From assembly GCA_000711775.1 (NCBI GenBank), contig ARYC01000132.1:62001-126000 (forward strand): a stretch of DNA of 64,000 bases, written 5' to 3'. Under the pieces are notes generated by a model that saw only the letters and a list, made by a program, of their open reading frames with translations, was not told the DNA's origin and searched no databases. Origin of the DNA: Oxytricha trifallax (Eukaryota; Ciliophora; Spirotrichea; Sporadotrichida; Oxytrichidae). The translations under genes were made by a program, and so were the position numbers. This document shows positions 43,881 to 55,864 of this stretch, piece by piece. Within the stretch, counting starts at the first letter, position 1. Every line of letters begins with the position of its first letter.

Positions 43881-46065
43881 TCAATCAAGCATGACTTTAA
43901 ATTATACAGTTTACTAAGGTTACTAAAATCCTTCAACAATAGAGTCACTTCTCTAATTTGCTTACAACTAGTTTTGCTATAAAACTGGAAATCCATTAGT
44001 GTTGAGCTTGATATTTTTCAAACATTTCTTATAGGTAAATAGTCTACTCTGCTCATCGGTCTACATTAAGATATCGATTTCCTTGTAATCTTAATCTTTT
44101 TAAGTAATATCACTAGTTTTATTCTAATCTGTACCAGACTAACTCTCTCTCAAAGCGCTTCTAAGAACTTAACATAAACTTGTCAAGTTATGTGGGAAAA
44201 TGACTCCATATAGTTTCATTTAAAACTTTACTTGCTTGTTTGTGAAAGCTACATTTCCAGAGTAAAATAACTGCACTTCTTTGTAGGTGCAGTTTATAAA
44301 AGCTGAAGGTGCAATAATTTGAGCGAAGGCTGAAGCTTAAACAGAGAAAGAATTTCCACCATAAGAAAGTTAATCAATTTAAGTTCCTATGTAATTTCCA
44401 AGGATGTTGTATATTGTCTGCACAGCTTTAGAATCGAAGTAGTAAAGCTATGATTAGTTTTTCACAACTAAATTGAAGTGCTCATTTTGATTATTATTAT
44501 CAAGAAGGTAGGTAAGTCTATCCTGATCATCAATTAGCCCATCGTCTGATTCATTCTCTTGCTCTTATTACTGCTTAAGTTTCTGCTACTGTCTCTCTTT
44601 TTCTTCATCGTCATCATGGCTTATATTTACAACTGTTTTAGTCACGTTGGCTATATATCAATAAATCATTTTAAATCTTTCAACTTACAATCTTAAATGA
44701 TTTTAGCAAGCATCTTAGAAGGATTAACTATAGCAATTGGCTTCCCATCTTCAATTTTAAACAATGCAATGAAACTGTTGTTCTTCACATAGAAAAAGGG
44801 CATTTAAGTTCCTCTGGAATTATTCTCATCGTTTACTGATTACAGGAATTTTTAGTAGACATCTCTAAGAGATCTTAGCCACTAAATTTTTGACTAAAGT
44901 TGATGTTACTCGTTATCTAAATAAAAATTAATTCTTACATGGAAGTAGAATAATTAAAAAAGCACTCTATACTTAATATTTAATAACAAAGTTATTGATC
45001 GATTTATTTTTTGAACATTCCTAATTTTAAAAAAGATGTTATCAATTGCTTAATTTCCATTTCTTTGGTCAGTGGAATATACAAAATATTGCATATACTT
45101 TTGTATCTTAGCATAGTCAATGTTTAATGCTTAACTCTCACTTTTGACGATTGAACTGATTTGTATTGATGTTTTCAGTGACCAGTCCTTAGGCAACTCC
45201 TAGAAATTCTACATCAAATTATTAATAACCAATTTTAACACTAACTTAAAAATAAACTTACCAAGTATCTCATTTGCTCAGCTAAAGCTTTCTTTTAGTG
45301 CCTATTTTGTTCTTACTACCTCAAAAACGACTGATCAATTTCATTGAGTTACTAATCGAATAAGTTGATTTGAGGTTTTGGCTTAATATTTTCGTTTCTT
45401 TGTTACAAAGTGTTATTCAATCCAGAATCGATTTCCATTAGTTCCTCCTCTACATTATTAGTTTTAGCTGATTTTTAGTTATTCTTAGCCGAAAACTTTT
45501 ACTAGAATGAGGTCTTTTGAGTGTTTGAGGTTTGTGGCACAGCATTCAAAGATTGCCCGAAGAAACTAAAAAGTTTAAATAAACACTTATTGAATCTTAC
45601 CTGTCATAGTTAGCCCCTGCCTATTTCTGTTTCTGTTGCTCTTTCATTTACTTAAATGATTTCATTGGTGCAGCTGCTGCATTGAATTTTTGTGTGATAT
45701 TGCTGAATGCTGGTTGCTATTAATTTCCACTTATTTGATTTCTAATGTCTCTCAAATTAAAGTGCTTTTCATCGTTTTCCATTTTGTGTGGCTGCATCTG
45801 CTTTCTTCTCTTCCTTTCCTAATAAAGAGCAATAAACGTAATTTTGATTTGTTCTTACACTATAATAAGAGTATGGTAGTTATATAAATTTATTGCTAAT
45901 TATATCATTATTTATTCTTATATACAAAACCAAACCCAAACTATCTTATTGATTAGAATCTTCCTGATTAGAATCTTGATGCTCAGAGTAAGTTCTCTTC
46001 TTATCTGACTAGAATTCTTAATCCTTTTTCTAAGAATCTGTGGCGCTTCGTTCTTATGTTTTCAT
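43881..46065 (-). CDS. DONSON-like replication protein
   Basis: Minus-strand gene ending at TGA 43881-43883. LPKDWSLKTSIQISS matches the conserved LPxDWSLKT stretch of DONSON. WLRSLRDVYQKFLQS with FFYVKNNSFIALF matches its central PYFYV region. KFQMKLYGVIFPHNLTSLCQ then VLRSAL matches the C-terminal part. DONSON proteins act at the replication fork and in CMG helicase assembly in animals and plants. The N-terminal half is Gln-rich and disordered. Several introns interrupt it (near 45568-45601, 45215-45260, 44885-44945 and 44650-44690). The start is uncertain: MENDEKHF at 45780-45782, an in-frame ATG 15 nt upstream, or a first exon from ATG 46063-46065 (MKTQERSATDSQKKDQEFQS) joined by an intron ending near 45825. 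I give the longest version. Confidence 0.72.
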
Positions 46066-46338
46066 ATTTGAATAATTTAATAAATATAATAATTATAATT
46101 AGTAGAATTCGCGGGTTGCCCTATTATTATTCAATACTATTTTATTAGAAAAAAAACAGGAATATTAATTTATTATTATTTCTCTAATAATAATGCGGTA
46201 TAAATATTAGAAAATTAATAAATTTATCTTTAATTATCATAATCTTGATAAGCAACTTTTATTAATGATATCAGATTTACTTGCCTACTAACAATTGCTT
46301 TATATTACAAATTATTTATATTTAAATTTATTTTCATT

Positions 46339-48951
46339 TCAACAGTATATTTATTTCTTAACTCTCTGCTACTAATTATTTGATTACTACTACTAAGTGT
46401 TTCCATCTTCAAAGTATTGTTTGGATACATCTCTCAATGCATTAAATTATTGCTGTCCATTATTTGAGGGGGTACTACCACTTATTCTTTAATTTCCTTG
46501 TGCAACTTATGAAGGCCTTTCAAATGGGTTTCTGTAGTGAGCGGTCTACCCATTATCAGGACTCATGTTATTATTTTGTTCATGCTATTGATCTGTATAA
46601 TAGTCGTTTTAGACATTTGAAGCAAATTAAGCCTGTGCTTACTCTTCATAATAATTGTTAGGGTAATTCTAGTAGTTCTGATGCTCTAACTGAGAAGATT
46701 CCAAATGATGCACATTTTAATTCACAGCTGTGAATGGCTGAGAAGGTTTACTGTTAGATCTTAAAGAAACAACATTTTCTGATTAATTTTCCTTGTCATA
46801 TTCAAATTTAACAGCGGAAGAGCATACTGACCTAAGTGATGATCTCAAATCATTTTTATTTTCATCTATTTCAACTAGGAATTCAAACTCCTTAGAGTCA
46901 TTGGTTTCTTGTGGGAATTATACTCCATAAGGATAATTGGGATCTTGTGCGAAAGGATAGAGTGAATCTTACTACTGCTACTACTATTGATGTTTAGGTA
47001 TATTATTATAGTTTCTATGAAGCTTCCTACTTTTCCTACTACTAGAATTAGAGTATCTTGAGAGATTTTGAGATTAATTTAACTCTGATTGTCTCAATTA
47101 AGATGTGTATTAGAGAGGATTGTCAAATTAAAAATCTCCTTCACGGTTTTCGTCAGCATCTTGTTCTTAGTAACAAACTGCTGACTTTAATAAGCTGTTA
47201 GCTATTATATTTTTTATTAAAATAAGTAAATTTAAAATTTCTTATAGACTCCTTTGGGCTTTGAAAGTTCTTGGAGACTACTACTAATCATTATACTGAA
47301 CCTGAAAATTCAAATTGTGCCCTGATGAACTCGATGATATGATTTCTATGTTAACTTCTTAAGATTGCATGAGTTCTCTATTGGTTTTAATATTGCCTAA
47401 GTTCACATCTTCCATATCCATCTACTGAGTCACAATGCTTTCCCTGAAAGTTCCACCCACATTTATAGATGGTGTCATTTGTGTCTCGATGGCTCCATTC
47501 GAGTTTCTTCGGGATTCAAGCAAATCTAGAGATAGACCTTGAGTCTTGGCTAATCTCTTTTTAGATTTCTTAAGACCATCTTAATCGTAGTTTACTTTTC
47601 CATCTTTCCTGTTTAAATCGTCTTCCTCTAGGAGGGATTCTAATTTGTCAAAGTCATCATCTGGATCTTCGAATTAAATTTAGAGAATGGTTAAAAAATA
47701 GTTTTATAAAGTAATTTCAATCTTTCAAACCCCTAACTGGATCTTAGTGATATTTTATAGCATCGTTAGTGTTAGCATTAAGTTTGCTTTATGAAATCAA
47801 ATTTAGGTCTTCTGATTGTGAAATAATGGTGTTTTTATCAAGACCAGATTTATTCGTAATATAAAATTAAAAATAATATAAAGAATTTAAGTATCCAAAC
47901 CTCCTTAATCGAATTGATCATGAAGTTTGTTCTAAGCTTCTTGAGTGGGCTAAAATAATGCGACTCTTGATATTTTAATACTGATTATCCTATTCTTGAA
48001 ATTCTTAACAAAAGAGTAAGCATTGAATGGATGATAAAAATAACCACTAAAAACACCTTTAAGTTCCTCATGTGTTGTTATATAATCTAATGTTATTTTG
48101 TAGTGATAAAATAAGAGAACTGATAAGCCAACCAAAGCTAGAAAGCAAAATATTATAATTGGCAGTGACAGTGGATGGCTCTTAAATGCCTCTTAAATAG
48201 CATCACTCGACTCAAGTCCCTCATTAGTTTAAAAAGAGTTTACTCTCCTTTGAATATCAGTAGCTGAAGTAATCAGTACGAATAAACAGTTTGCCCAGAG
48301 GAAATTAGCGAAAATAAAGAATCTTCGGTAGTTTCTTTTGCCGATGCAGTTACTCACCCAGGGACAATGATGATCCATTATTTAAACACAGCTATCGCAA
48401 ATAGAGCAGTGAACTGTCCTTGGAGGTCTATAAATATTGCAAGTTTTGCAGAACTTCAGTCGCACAAAGGAATTTTAGAGGCTTTGCTGACCATTCTTGA
48501 TTAAGTAATTTTAAAATTCGCTCTTGTTAAGTTGAATAAACTTGTCTTCGGTCTAGCGAGGTATAAACCCAGGGTCTGACAAGGCTGTTTTAAACAAGAA
48601 ATAGTTGGTAAAAAACCATAATAGTACACCAATTATTATTAACACTGGATCAGAGTCTCCTTCAGCATATCCCTATTACATAAACATTTAAAATTTGAAA
48701 AAATTTCTTACTATTTGAGTGAAGGCAAAATTTAAAATGTTGGGTATATTAATGAATGTACATGATAATATCAGATTTCTAACTTTCGGCCCCACCATTA
48801 ATCTCCCTTAAAAGAAAAATTTGTGAGTGCCCTCCCACAGCTAATAATTCTTTATGATAATCTAATCTTTTTCCTTGTATTAGTTAGCTCTTTTAGACTA
48901 TATAATTGACTTAAGGATTAAATATGGACAGAAATAATTTGAATTTTACAT
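46339..48951 (-). CDS. DHHC palmitoyltransferase with long disordered tail
   Basis: ATG 48949-48951 opens [15 protein letters not shown]. Membrane segments surround [20 protein letters not shown]. The family signature [10 protein letters not shown] is present, then the Cys-rich domain [21 protein letters not shown] with [12 protein letters not shown] (DHHC at 48364-48375). Two further membrane segments follow ([39 protein letters not shown]). The enzyme transfers palmitate to protein cysteines and should sit in a Golgi, endoplasmic or plasma membrane. The C-terminal tail (about 46339-47680) is Ser/Asn/Gln-rich, far longer than usual, and ends at TGA 46339-46341. Introns lie near 48665-48715 and in the 47680-47920 and 47210-47250 regions. 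Confidence 0.85.
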
Positions 48952-49037
48952 CGTTGATATGCTTTTCTTAATTAGACTTCATTTATATAGATTAAGTTTA
49001 TATAATATTACAGTTAAATTAGGCAATTTAAATATAT

Positions 49038-49466
49038 TCACAATTATTTATTTGCTGAATTTATTATCAATGTGTTAAAATTAATAATTCTTTATTCATA
49101 ACAGATATTGTTTCTACAGTGATCTAACTTTAACCTGTACAAGGAAAAGTGAGAAGCAAGCAATGATTATGAGAACTGTAAATTAATCAAAAAAATAATA
49201 TTTGCTAAATAAATAATTATATTGCATTTAAAAGTAACTGTTTAGTTGAAATTCTTGGAGAAAACACTTTCTTGGACCTTCTTTTAGTACTACTCCATAC
49301 GCAAATCAAATTTCTTGTTAAGTGCCAATGAGAAGGCATCAATGTTTATGTCAAGACTCGAAGTAGTGTAAGATCTGATGAATTCAATCAGGAAACTTTC
49401 TAATGCCTAAACGCTTAGAGTCCTACCTCTGTTTATTGTCATGAATTACTGTTCAAGTTACGCCAT
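49038..49466 (-). CDS. Small helical protein
   Basis: Exon 49239-49466 starts MAQLEQQFMTINRGRTLSVQ and continues ALESFLIEFIRSYTTSSLDI and ALNKKFDLRMEQYQKKVQES. A GT...AG intron of about 66 bp follows in phase 0. The last part (FSQSLLASHFSLYRLKLDHC) runs to TGA 49038-49040. The first exon is clearly protein-like and probably helical; the second is less certain. Function is not recognised. Confidence 0.5.
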
Positions 49467-49469
49467 CTA

Positions 49470-49690
49470 AAAAAGTGTTAATTGTAAATAAGTTTACCTC
49501 TTTTTATGAAAAAATAAAGAGATAGAGGGGTTATTTTTATTTTATATGGGTATGAATTAATTAAAAGCAAGATAAGTTAAATAATTTGATAAATTAATAT
49601 AGTAAATAAATTAACAGTAATGGGAGGATAAGAGAGCTCTTTAAGAGTAAAATTTAAACTTTTTAACATAATGTGTGGTAACACTCTTTT
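49470..49690. other. Divergent spacer
   Basis: AT-rich spacer between the divergent small gene and the FHA gene. It probably holds both promoters and perhaps a short first exon of the FHA gene, near ATG 49671. Confidence 0.35.
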
Positions 49691-49701
49691 TTGTTTTAGG
49701 A

Positions 49702-51152
49702 TACAGCGTGGTGTTCAAATAGCAATCTATCTTGCAAAAATTGTGTGACTGAAGTGGAAAACGTGAATACTGAGGTCAAGAGGACATCCCCAATGCCAAA
49801 AACTGAGTTGCAGTAATTAATAAAAGATCAGAAATAATAGCAGAGATATCAAGGAAGTAACAACAGCAATTCAAATTTAAAGGGAAATAATCAAAATAGT
49901 AATGCAGGAGGGGGTAACTCTGGATTTGTACAGAATACATAGATGTCAACTCAACACACCAATCATCCATAGAGTAATCTGAATCACCATGGAGTGAGTA
50001 TGTATGGCGGAAATTAAGAGAAGAGGCTTGAGATCAAGTCTGCTTAGTCGTAGGAGCAGAGACAGCAATTGCTTAAAGATTTGGTGGCTAAAGCGCCAAG
50101 ACTTGAACTCAAAGTAAGATAAGAATTTTCGAAATATAAACATCTTAAAACATACAATTCAAACTATTTTTTAGGTTTTAAGTTCTGCTTTCTTGGAGAA
50201 GGGTGAGGTTATTTTTCTGAATCCACTAGGCTTAGAAGAAGATAAATCTCTTAGAAAGGCTTTGGACGGCTACACATACTTTGGTTGCAAGAAATCCATC
50301 AGAAAACCTTTAAAATAAAATTAAACTGCAGTTAACAGAAATAATGTAATAAGCACCAACTAATAATAAATGGGAGCAACTGGAACTAGCATAGAAGAAA
50401 TGAATGACTCTAAAAGTAACTCCTTTGATGTAAGCTTTTGAAATTTAATCAATTCAAATCTTAATAATTTACTTTTAGAAAGAAGTTGTGAACGATTTTG
50501 TAATTCCAACAAAGAATGAGGAGGAAAAGGAGAAGCATAGGGGAAGATAATTTTAAATATATTTTGACCCAGATAATATGAAATATAAGATCAAAGATTT
50601 GGGTGTAGGCTATGGTGCATTCGTAAAATTGACAAGGCCAATTATTTTAAGAGACAATTTCTTGCTTAACATGGGAGAATCATATATAGTTGCTAATTTA
50701 TTCAAGTCTCAAGATGATCTTATTGGAATTGTTGGTGTCAATCAATAATTTCATACAACTTTAAATGATAATTCAAAAATTCTGAATTAAATTGAATAAA
50801 GTACCGATGAAACTTAGATTGAAGATTTTCTCCGTAGTTAAAGCTGATTAGCCTGATGTTTTGTAAATCTTATCTTATCTTTAACCTAATCCCCTATAGT
50901 TCTTTTTAAAACGAGCATTAAGAAATAATAATTGGTAGGACCCCAAACTGTGACATAAGAATTGAAGATAAATTACTTTCAAAAGCTCAAGCAACTATTC
51001 GCTTTGATGGAGAATAATGGATGCTAACAGACGGGTTTGAGGGGAGAGAAAGTACAAATGGGACATGGTTGTATCTCAACGAAGACTGCGACATAGAAAA
51101 TGGGATGGTATTCAAGTCAAATCAAACTTTCTTTGAAGCAACGCTTGTGTGA
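49702..51152 (+). CDS. FHA-domain protein
   Basis: Exon starting after a TTTTAG acceptor at 49700-49701 encodes a Cys-containing stretch (WCSNSNLSCKNCVTEVENVN), then a long Asn/Gln/Ser-rich region. Introns fit at about 50114-50174 and 50430-50478. A beta-rich segment (YKIKDLGVGYGAFVKLTRPI then ILRDNFLLNMGESYIV) resembles a partial FHA fold. After another interruption near 50833-50900, a canonical FHA domain follows: IIIGRTPNCDIRIEDKLLSK, TIRFDGEQWMLTDG and ESTNGTWLYL (GR, SK/NGT landmarks). TGA is 51150-51152. FHA domains bind phosphothreonine, so a signalling or DNA-damage role is possible. The first exon is not identified. Confidence 0.75.
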
Positions 51153-51323
51153 CACAATTGACTTTAAAATATTTAATATAATTCTAGGTTTGTTTGGGTG
51201 TTTGATTATAATTAATAAGAAATTAGTTTAGTTTAATGGCTTCTAACATTTATATAAATCATCATCTTAAAACATTTCTAACTTAAGATAATTTTAAATC
51301 TGCTTCTTATGTTATTTTTATGA

Positions 51324-51744
51324 TATTGTAGGAATATATTTGATTTGGGAAAATAAATAATAAATTAATTAATTAAATATCAAATTATTGGCAGTTAACT
51401 TTCTGGAAACCTGGACAATATGGTACTTGTTCGATAGAGAATTCAAAATTAGCTGGACTTTACTATTGGCGGTACCCCTCTATCGCATCCCTGAAGCGAG
51501 ATAACACGACTTTAATTTTGACATTAAAATCAACTAAACAAATCACCAAAAATTAAAGTCGTGTTATCTCGCTTCAGGGATGCGATAGAGGGGTACCGCC
51601 AATAGTAAAGTCCAGCTAATTTTGAATTCTCTATCGAACAAGTACCATATTGTCCAGGTTTCCAGAAAGTTAACTGCCAATAATTTGATATTTAATTAAT
51701 TAATTTATTATTTATTTTCCCAAATCAAATGTATTCCTACAATA
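51324..51744. mobile_element. Foldback (MITE-like) element, copy 2
   Basis: A 421-bp palindrome including the flanking TA, with about 190-bp arms around a short loop near 51521-51555. Its ends (TTGTAGGAATATATTTGA and complement) match copy 1 at 13135-13553. The 45-bp core at 51431-51475, mirrored at 51593-51637, is almost identical to that of copy 1. The outer arms and loop differ from copy 1, but within this copy they still pair. It lies in the spacer downstream of the FHA gene. No coding capacity. Confidence 0.87.
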
Positions 51745-51789
51745 GTATTTCAGTTTTTGATTAGGAAAGAGAAGCCAATTTTGTTAATA

Positions 51790-54238
51790 TCACAGCATTG
51801 AATTTGTACTTTCAATTTTGCTTCTTAAATGGTAGTTAGTTAATTTTTAACATAATAAAACATTTAGTCCTTAATTAAAAAACATAAAGTGAATATATTT
51901 TATTAACTTATTTGAAAATAGAACATTAAAAGAATTGTGTGAAATTAGATGGTCTTTTATTTTGCTGTTTTACTTGTTATGTTAAGAAGGATTGAATTAG
52001 AAATTCATACCGAAATCACTGTTATAATCATGCTAATCATTCGAAAATTAGTTGAAATTTCCAAAATCTAAGTTTGACATGCCTCCCATTCCTGGCCCTA
52101 TCAGCATGTTATTGTTAAAAGTCATTTCATTTGTCAACGATTGGCTTTGCTGTCTGGGTTCCGTGTTAAAAGTAGCCATCAACATTGAGGGGTCAGGTAA
52201 GTCTTCATCGTCCAAATCGTCAAGGAACAAATCTGGAAGAGGTTACAAGGAGGCGGGTTAAATTTGTGGCGTTGAAGGGAGAGGTTGGGATTATGTTGCA
52301 TGGAGATTTTACTGCTAAGTTTAGAGCACTTAGACATTATAGTTTAAATCAATTCTAAAGGATGATAGAATTAATTGGAAAAAAAAATTGCTCAAATATT
52401 TTTGACTTACTACCATTTAAGCAATATTATTTTATTAATTTCCTCTTTATTATATAGTTTAATTGAAGTTGTTTATTTAAGCTTAAAGCTGATCAACCAT
52501 TCTCTTATGTTCTTCTTGTCGCATCTTTTCTATCATGTTTTTGAAGTCAAAGCCTTCCTCAGTAAGCTGGAAAACTTCAAAAACAATACCCCTGAATGCC
52601 TTTTGATATTGCCTTTTCTAATCTGAATAGCCCCGATTAAGCTCAGGTGTCATGATTGGCTCAATAAAATCGTCATCCTCATCTGAAGCTGTTTAAAATT
52701 AAAACAATAATAGTTAATTTTACCAATTAATGTAAATGGACCACTCTAGCAATTATTTTAAAGTACTGAGTAACCAAGTTTTGCAGACGCCATTTCGCTT
52801 TGCTTCTTCTCCTCGCTGAATAGCTCTTCCCCGTATAGATGTGGAAACTGTCTCCTGAGGTTGTCTAACTCTTAGTGATATTGAACCATGTAGTGATTCA
52901 GATCATGGGTAAATTAATTCTTAGAATGCTGATCAATATGGAAGAGTACAAACAATGATTGCATGAATTAATCGCACTCCATGAACTCCTTAAATTTTAC
53001 CTCCTTCATCAGATTTCTAATAAGTTAGTGGAAGAAAGAGTTAGTTTGAAACATAAATAAAAGTACGATCTTTATATCGATAAACATACCATCTTACTAA
53101 ATACTTAGTGAAGAAGCTATTAAGTACCATAACTTAGTTACCCCTAATTTAAGAACATAATTTTATAGCATCTATTTTAAAAGTAAAAAAGAGTTAATTA
53201 GTTCACAGGGTATAATTTAATTCAAGTTAAGGTCAAGGAAAGCATTCTTTTTTGAAACGAGTGGGCTTGAACTTCCTGAATCTGGAAATGATTTTTGAAA
53301 TTTATTATTCTCTAGTCTTGTAGAGAATTCTTTGCAAAATGCCTTTGAGAGGTAATGCTTTTTGGTAACAATATAAAAGTACTCGAGCTCCTGAATTTTT
53401 GTGAACTCGTAGCTCTCATACTGGTGACAATGCTAGATAAATTCATTTACTGTGTGCGAACTCCTCTGCATATGTTTCAACATGTACCTTACTGTTTTGC
53501 AAAGATGTGCTTCCAAGTCTTTGTATTTCTCAGCACTTATTCCTTAATTGTCAGATTTATAATTATAAATAATTTACATGTAAAATTCAAAAAATTATAG
53601 CTAAAAGAAATTAAACCGACAAATAATACCTTTTGAAGAATTGGGAGATTTGGTTGCTTTTAAAAAGGGACTTTCATTTTCCAAATTGAACTCCATTTAA
53701 TGAATCAAATTAATAATTTTGCGAAGCGTTTCTTTTTTCTCAATGAGTTCATCTATTCTGTCAATTTAGTGAACAGCTGTGATTTCCTTTTTTATCACGT
53801 AGAGCAAATTTTCTCTTTATTTTCTGTAAGTTTCATTCATCCAGATGGAGTTTATAAATGTTAATGTTACTTCATTTTTCAACATATTTAAATTAATAAT
53901 TGAGTCCATTAATTCCAACAGGATAAAATCACAGTAGTATGGGTGTTTATTCAATTCATTTTAAGAAACAATTTTTGACTTAATGAGCGTCTCACTGAAT
54001 GACTCTTAAATTACAAAGTTGTGTGAAACCTTTTTCAGTAAGAATCTTAAGTTCTTCTCTTTAACAATAAAATCCTAAAACTTTAAATTTGTATATTTTT
54101 CTAAATTATTTACACGATCTCACATAGAAATTAAATTAAAGCAAATAGGAATTCATGAAAAGTAAGTATAAAAGATTTGAGCTCATTAATATAGTCCTCA
54201 AGATAAATGTAGAAATTCTACTTTTAAGGAGGAGCCAT
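51790..54238 (-). CDS. Uncharacterised helical protein with acidic C-terminus
   Basis: ATG 54236-54238 starts MAPPQKQNFYIYLEDYINEL. After an AT-rich interruption the frame runs DFIVKEKNLRFLLKKVSHNF, LNKHPYYCDFILLELMDSII, INSIWMNETYRKQRENLLYV, and VIKKEITAVHQIDRIDELIE. Later exons contain EAHLCKTVRYMLKHMQRSSH, ELEYFYIVTKKHYLSKAF, FHIDQHSKNQFTHDLNHYMV, and a C-terminal region with GFDFKNMIEKMRQEEHKRMV and MFLDDLDDEDLPDPSMLMAT. The last part is Gly/Asn/Gln-rich, and the frame stays open to TGA 51790-51792. It is mainly alpha-helical with no membrane segment. I do not recognise the family. Confidence 0.6.
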
Positions 54239-54239
54239 A

Positions 54240-54561
54240 TTTATTTGTTAAAGAATAAAATCCAGTTGCTAGTTATGAGCATTACAAAGCAATTAGAATT
54301 ACCTAAAATAAAAAGTTCTTAAGAATTTATTAGACGATATAGGTAAAATACGTATATTAATTACAGGGAGGGTTTATTACTTACCTGAGAGCATATGATG
54401 AAATATTATAATATAGCTCTATTATAGCAGTTTAAGGAACTTTATGGGTGCTGAGGCAACACTCAAAAGGCGAAATACTAGACTGCTTTGCTTTTTATCA
54501 AGAATCTGTCATCTACAGATTTTATAAGGACGCCAAAGCAAATTCCAATTCATCACTGTCG
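54240..54561. other. Spacer between two minus-strand genes
   Basis: AT-rich. No frame I could support on either strand. Confidence 0.35.
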
Positions 54562-55761
54562 TCAATGTCTATCATATCTAGAGCTAAAAATTGTTAGACA
54601 CTCATTCGAATAATTACGATCAGGCATCAGATTGTTGAGCACTTCTGAACGAGACTTGTTACAGCAATAGTCCTCATCTTAGCTGGAATTCTGAGGAAAT
54701 TAGGCTGAAGATGATCTTAATTAGCTTGTTACATTTGTCATTGTAGTAGAATGAGAAAGACCGTATTCATACTAAGAAGAAATTTATTGTTTATTCCCAT
54801 GAACTAGAGAAGCAATTAGGGTTCTAAACCCTTCGCTTTCTTGATACCTTTGTTGCATGTCCTGGTTAACTTCCCACAGAACTTACTTAGTGTAATCAAC
54901 CGAATGTTTTGTGAAGCAATTATGAAAGCCCTGTACTAGAATCTTTTCTGTCCTATAAAAGAGTCCTTTTTGAGTAAAGGTTTCTCTATAACTAAAATAT
55001 GTTTTATAGAAAGTTTTATCCATAATAGTTAATTGAGGTAAAGCAAACGTTGGATTTTCACATAAAGAAGGATCTAAGAATATTTCTCTAGCAAACTCTT
55101 CTGGTTCTTAAACGAAAGCAGAATAAAATTCATTTTTTGATTAATTGACAAACTTCTATTTATTCTCAAGCACTTCTAAATAGAGATCACGCCATTTTCT
55201 ATAAGTTTCGTCGATGTAATTTGATGTTTTATTGTCATCAATTTTTTCTAACAGCTATTTTCTACATTCTCTACTAAATTCAGCTTCCATAGCCATCTCA
55301 AATGGATTGCAGGAAGATAGCTGCTTTGAAAAAATTGGTAAAGTTTTGGTGCTCTGTATACATAAGGATGATTGCTTAGTAAGTGGGAGGAAGCTGGAAG
55401 TGGAGGTTGAAGCCATAGTTGAGCAACTAGTTATAGAACTCATTCTTTTAAAGAATACTTCAGTACAAGGGAATTGCTCAAAGAAGAAGCTCTAAAAGTT
55501 TATTATTGCCCGCCTTTTGAAATAGGAAACCTCATGAGAGGGCTCTAAGAAATTGTCAAGCTTCGTTTTGATCCTTTTGTTGGACGTTGTCAGCATCACA
55601 ATTTAGAAGAAAGATAGATACTCGCATAAGACTATAAGTACATTACGGCTGAGGTCGCATAGTTTTAAGCAGTCATTCTTTGGGCCCTTGCTGGAGAAGT
55701 ATTAAAAACATGTGATTTCCTTACTAGGCTCTGATGATTGAGCCGGAATTAAGCGTTCCAT
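54562..55761 (-). CDS. F-box-like protein
   Basis: A single uninterrupted frame of exactly 400 codons from ATG 55759-55761 to TGA 54562-54564. Near residues 35-75 the sequence LCDLSRNVLIVLCEYLSFFQ then IVMLTTSNKRIKTKLDN has F-box spacing (hydrophobic L-x2-IL-x2-L, then a Leu/Thr helix). An F-box would link a substrate to an SCF ubiquitin ligase via Skp1 (inference). The rest is mixed: FFEQFPCTEVFFKRMSSITS, ETYRKWRDLYLEVLENKQKF, and a Ser/Asn/Gln-rich tail. It is unusual here for having no intron or IES. Confidence 0.6.
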
Positions 55762-55864
55762 TTGAAGATGTTAAAGCTTTTCGAATAAGCTGATATTTAA
55801 ATTATAATAAATAGTTAAATAGTCAAGACATTCTGATAAAAAAGCATGGGTTTCGAGATCAAAG

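Noticed and set aside
55232..55495. Plus-strand ORF MSSIFSNSYFLHS
   Set aside because: Antisense of the F-box-like gene, which is open for exactly 400 codons on the minus strand.
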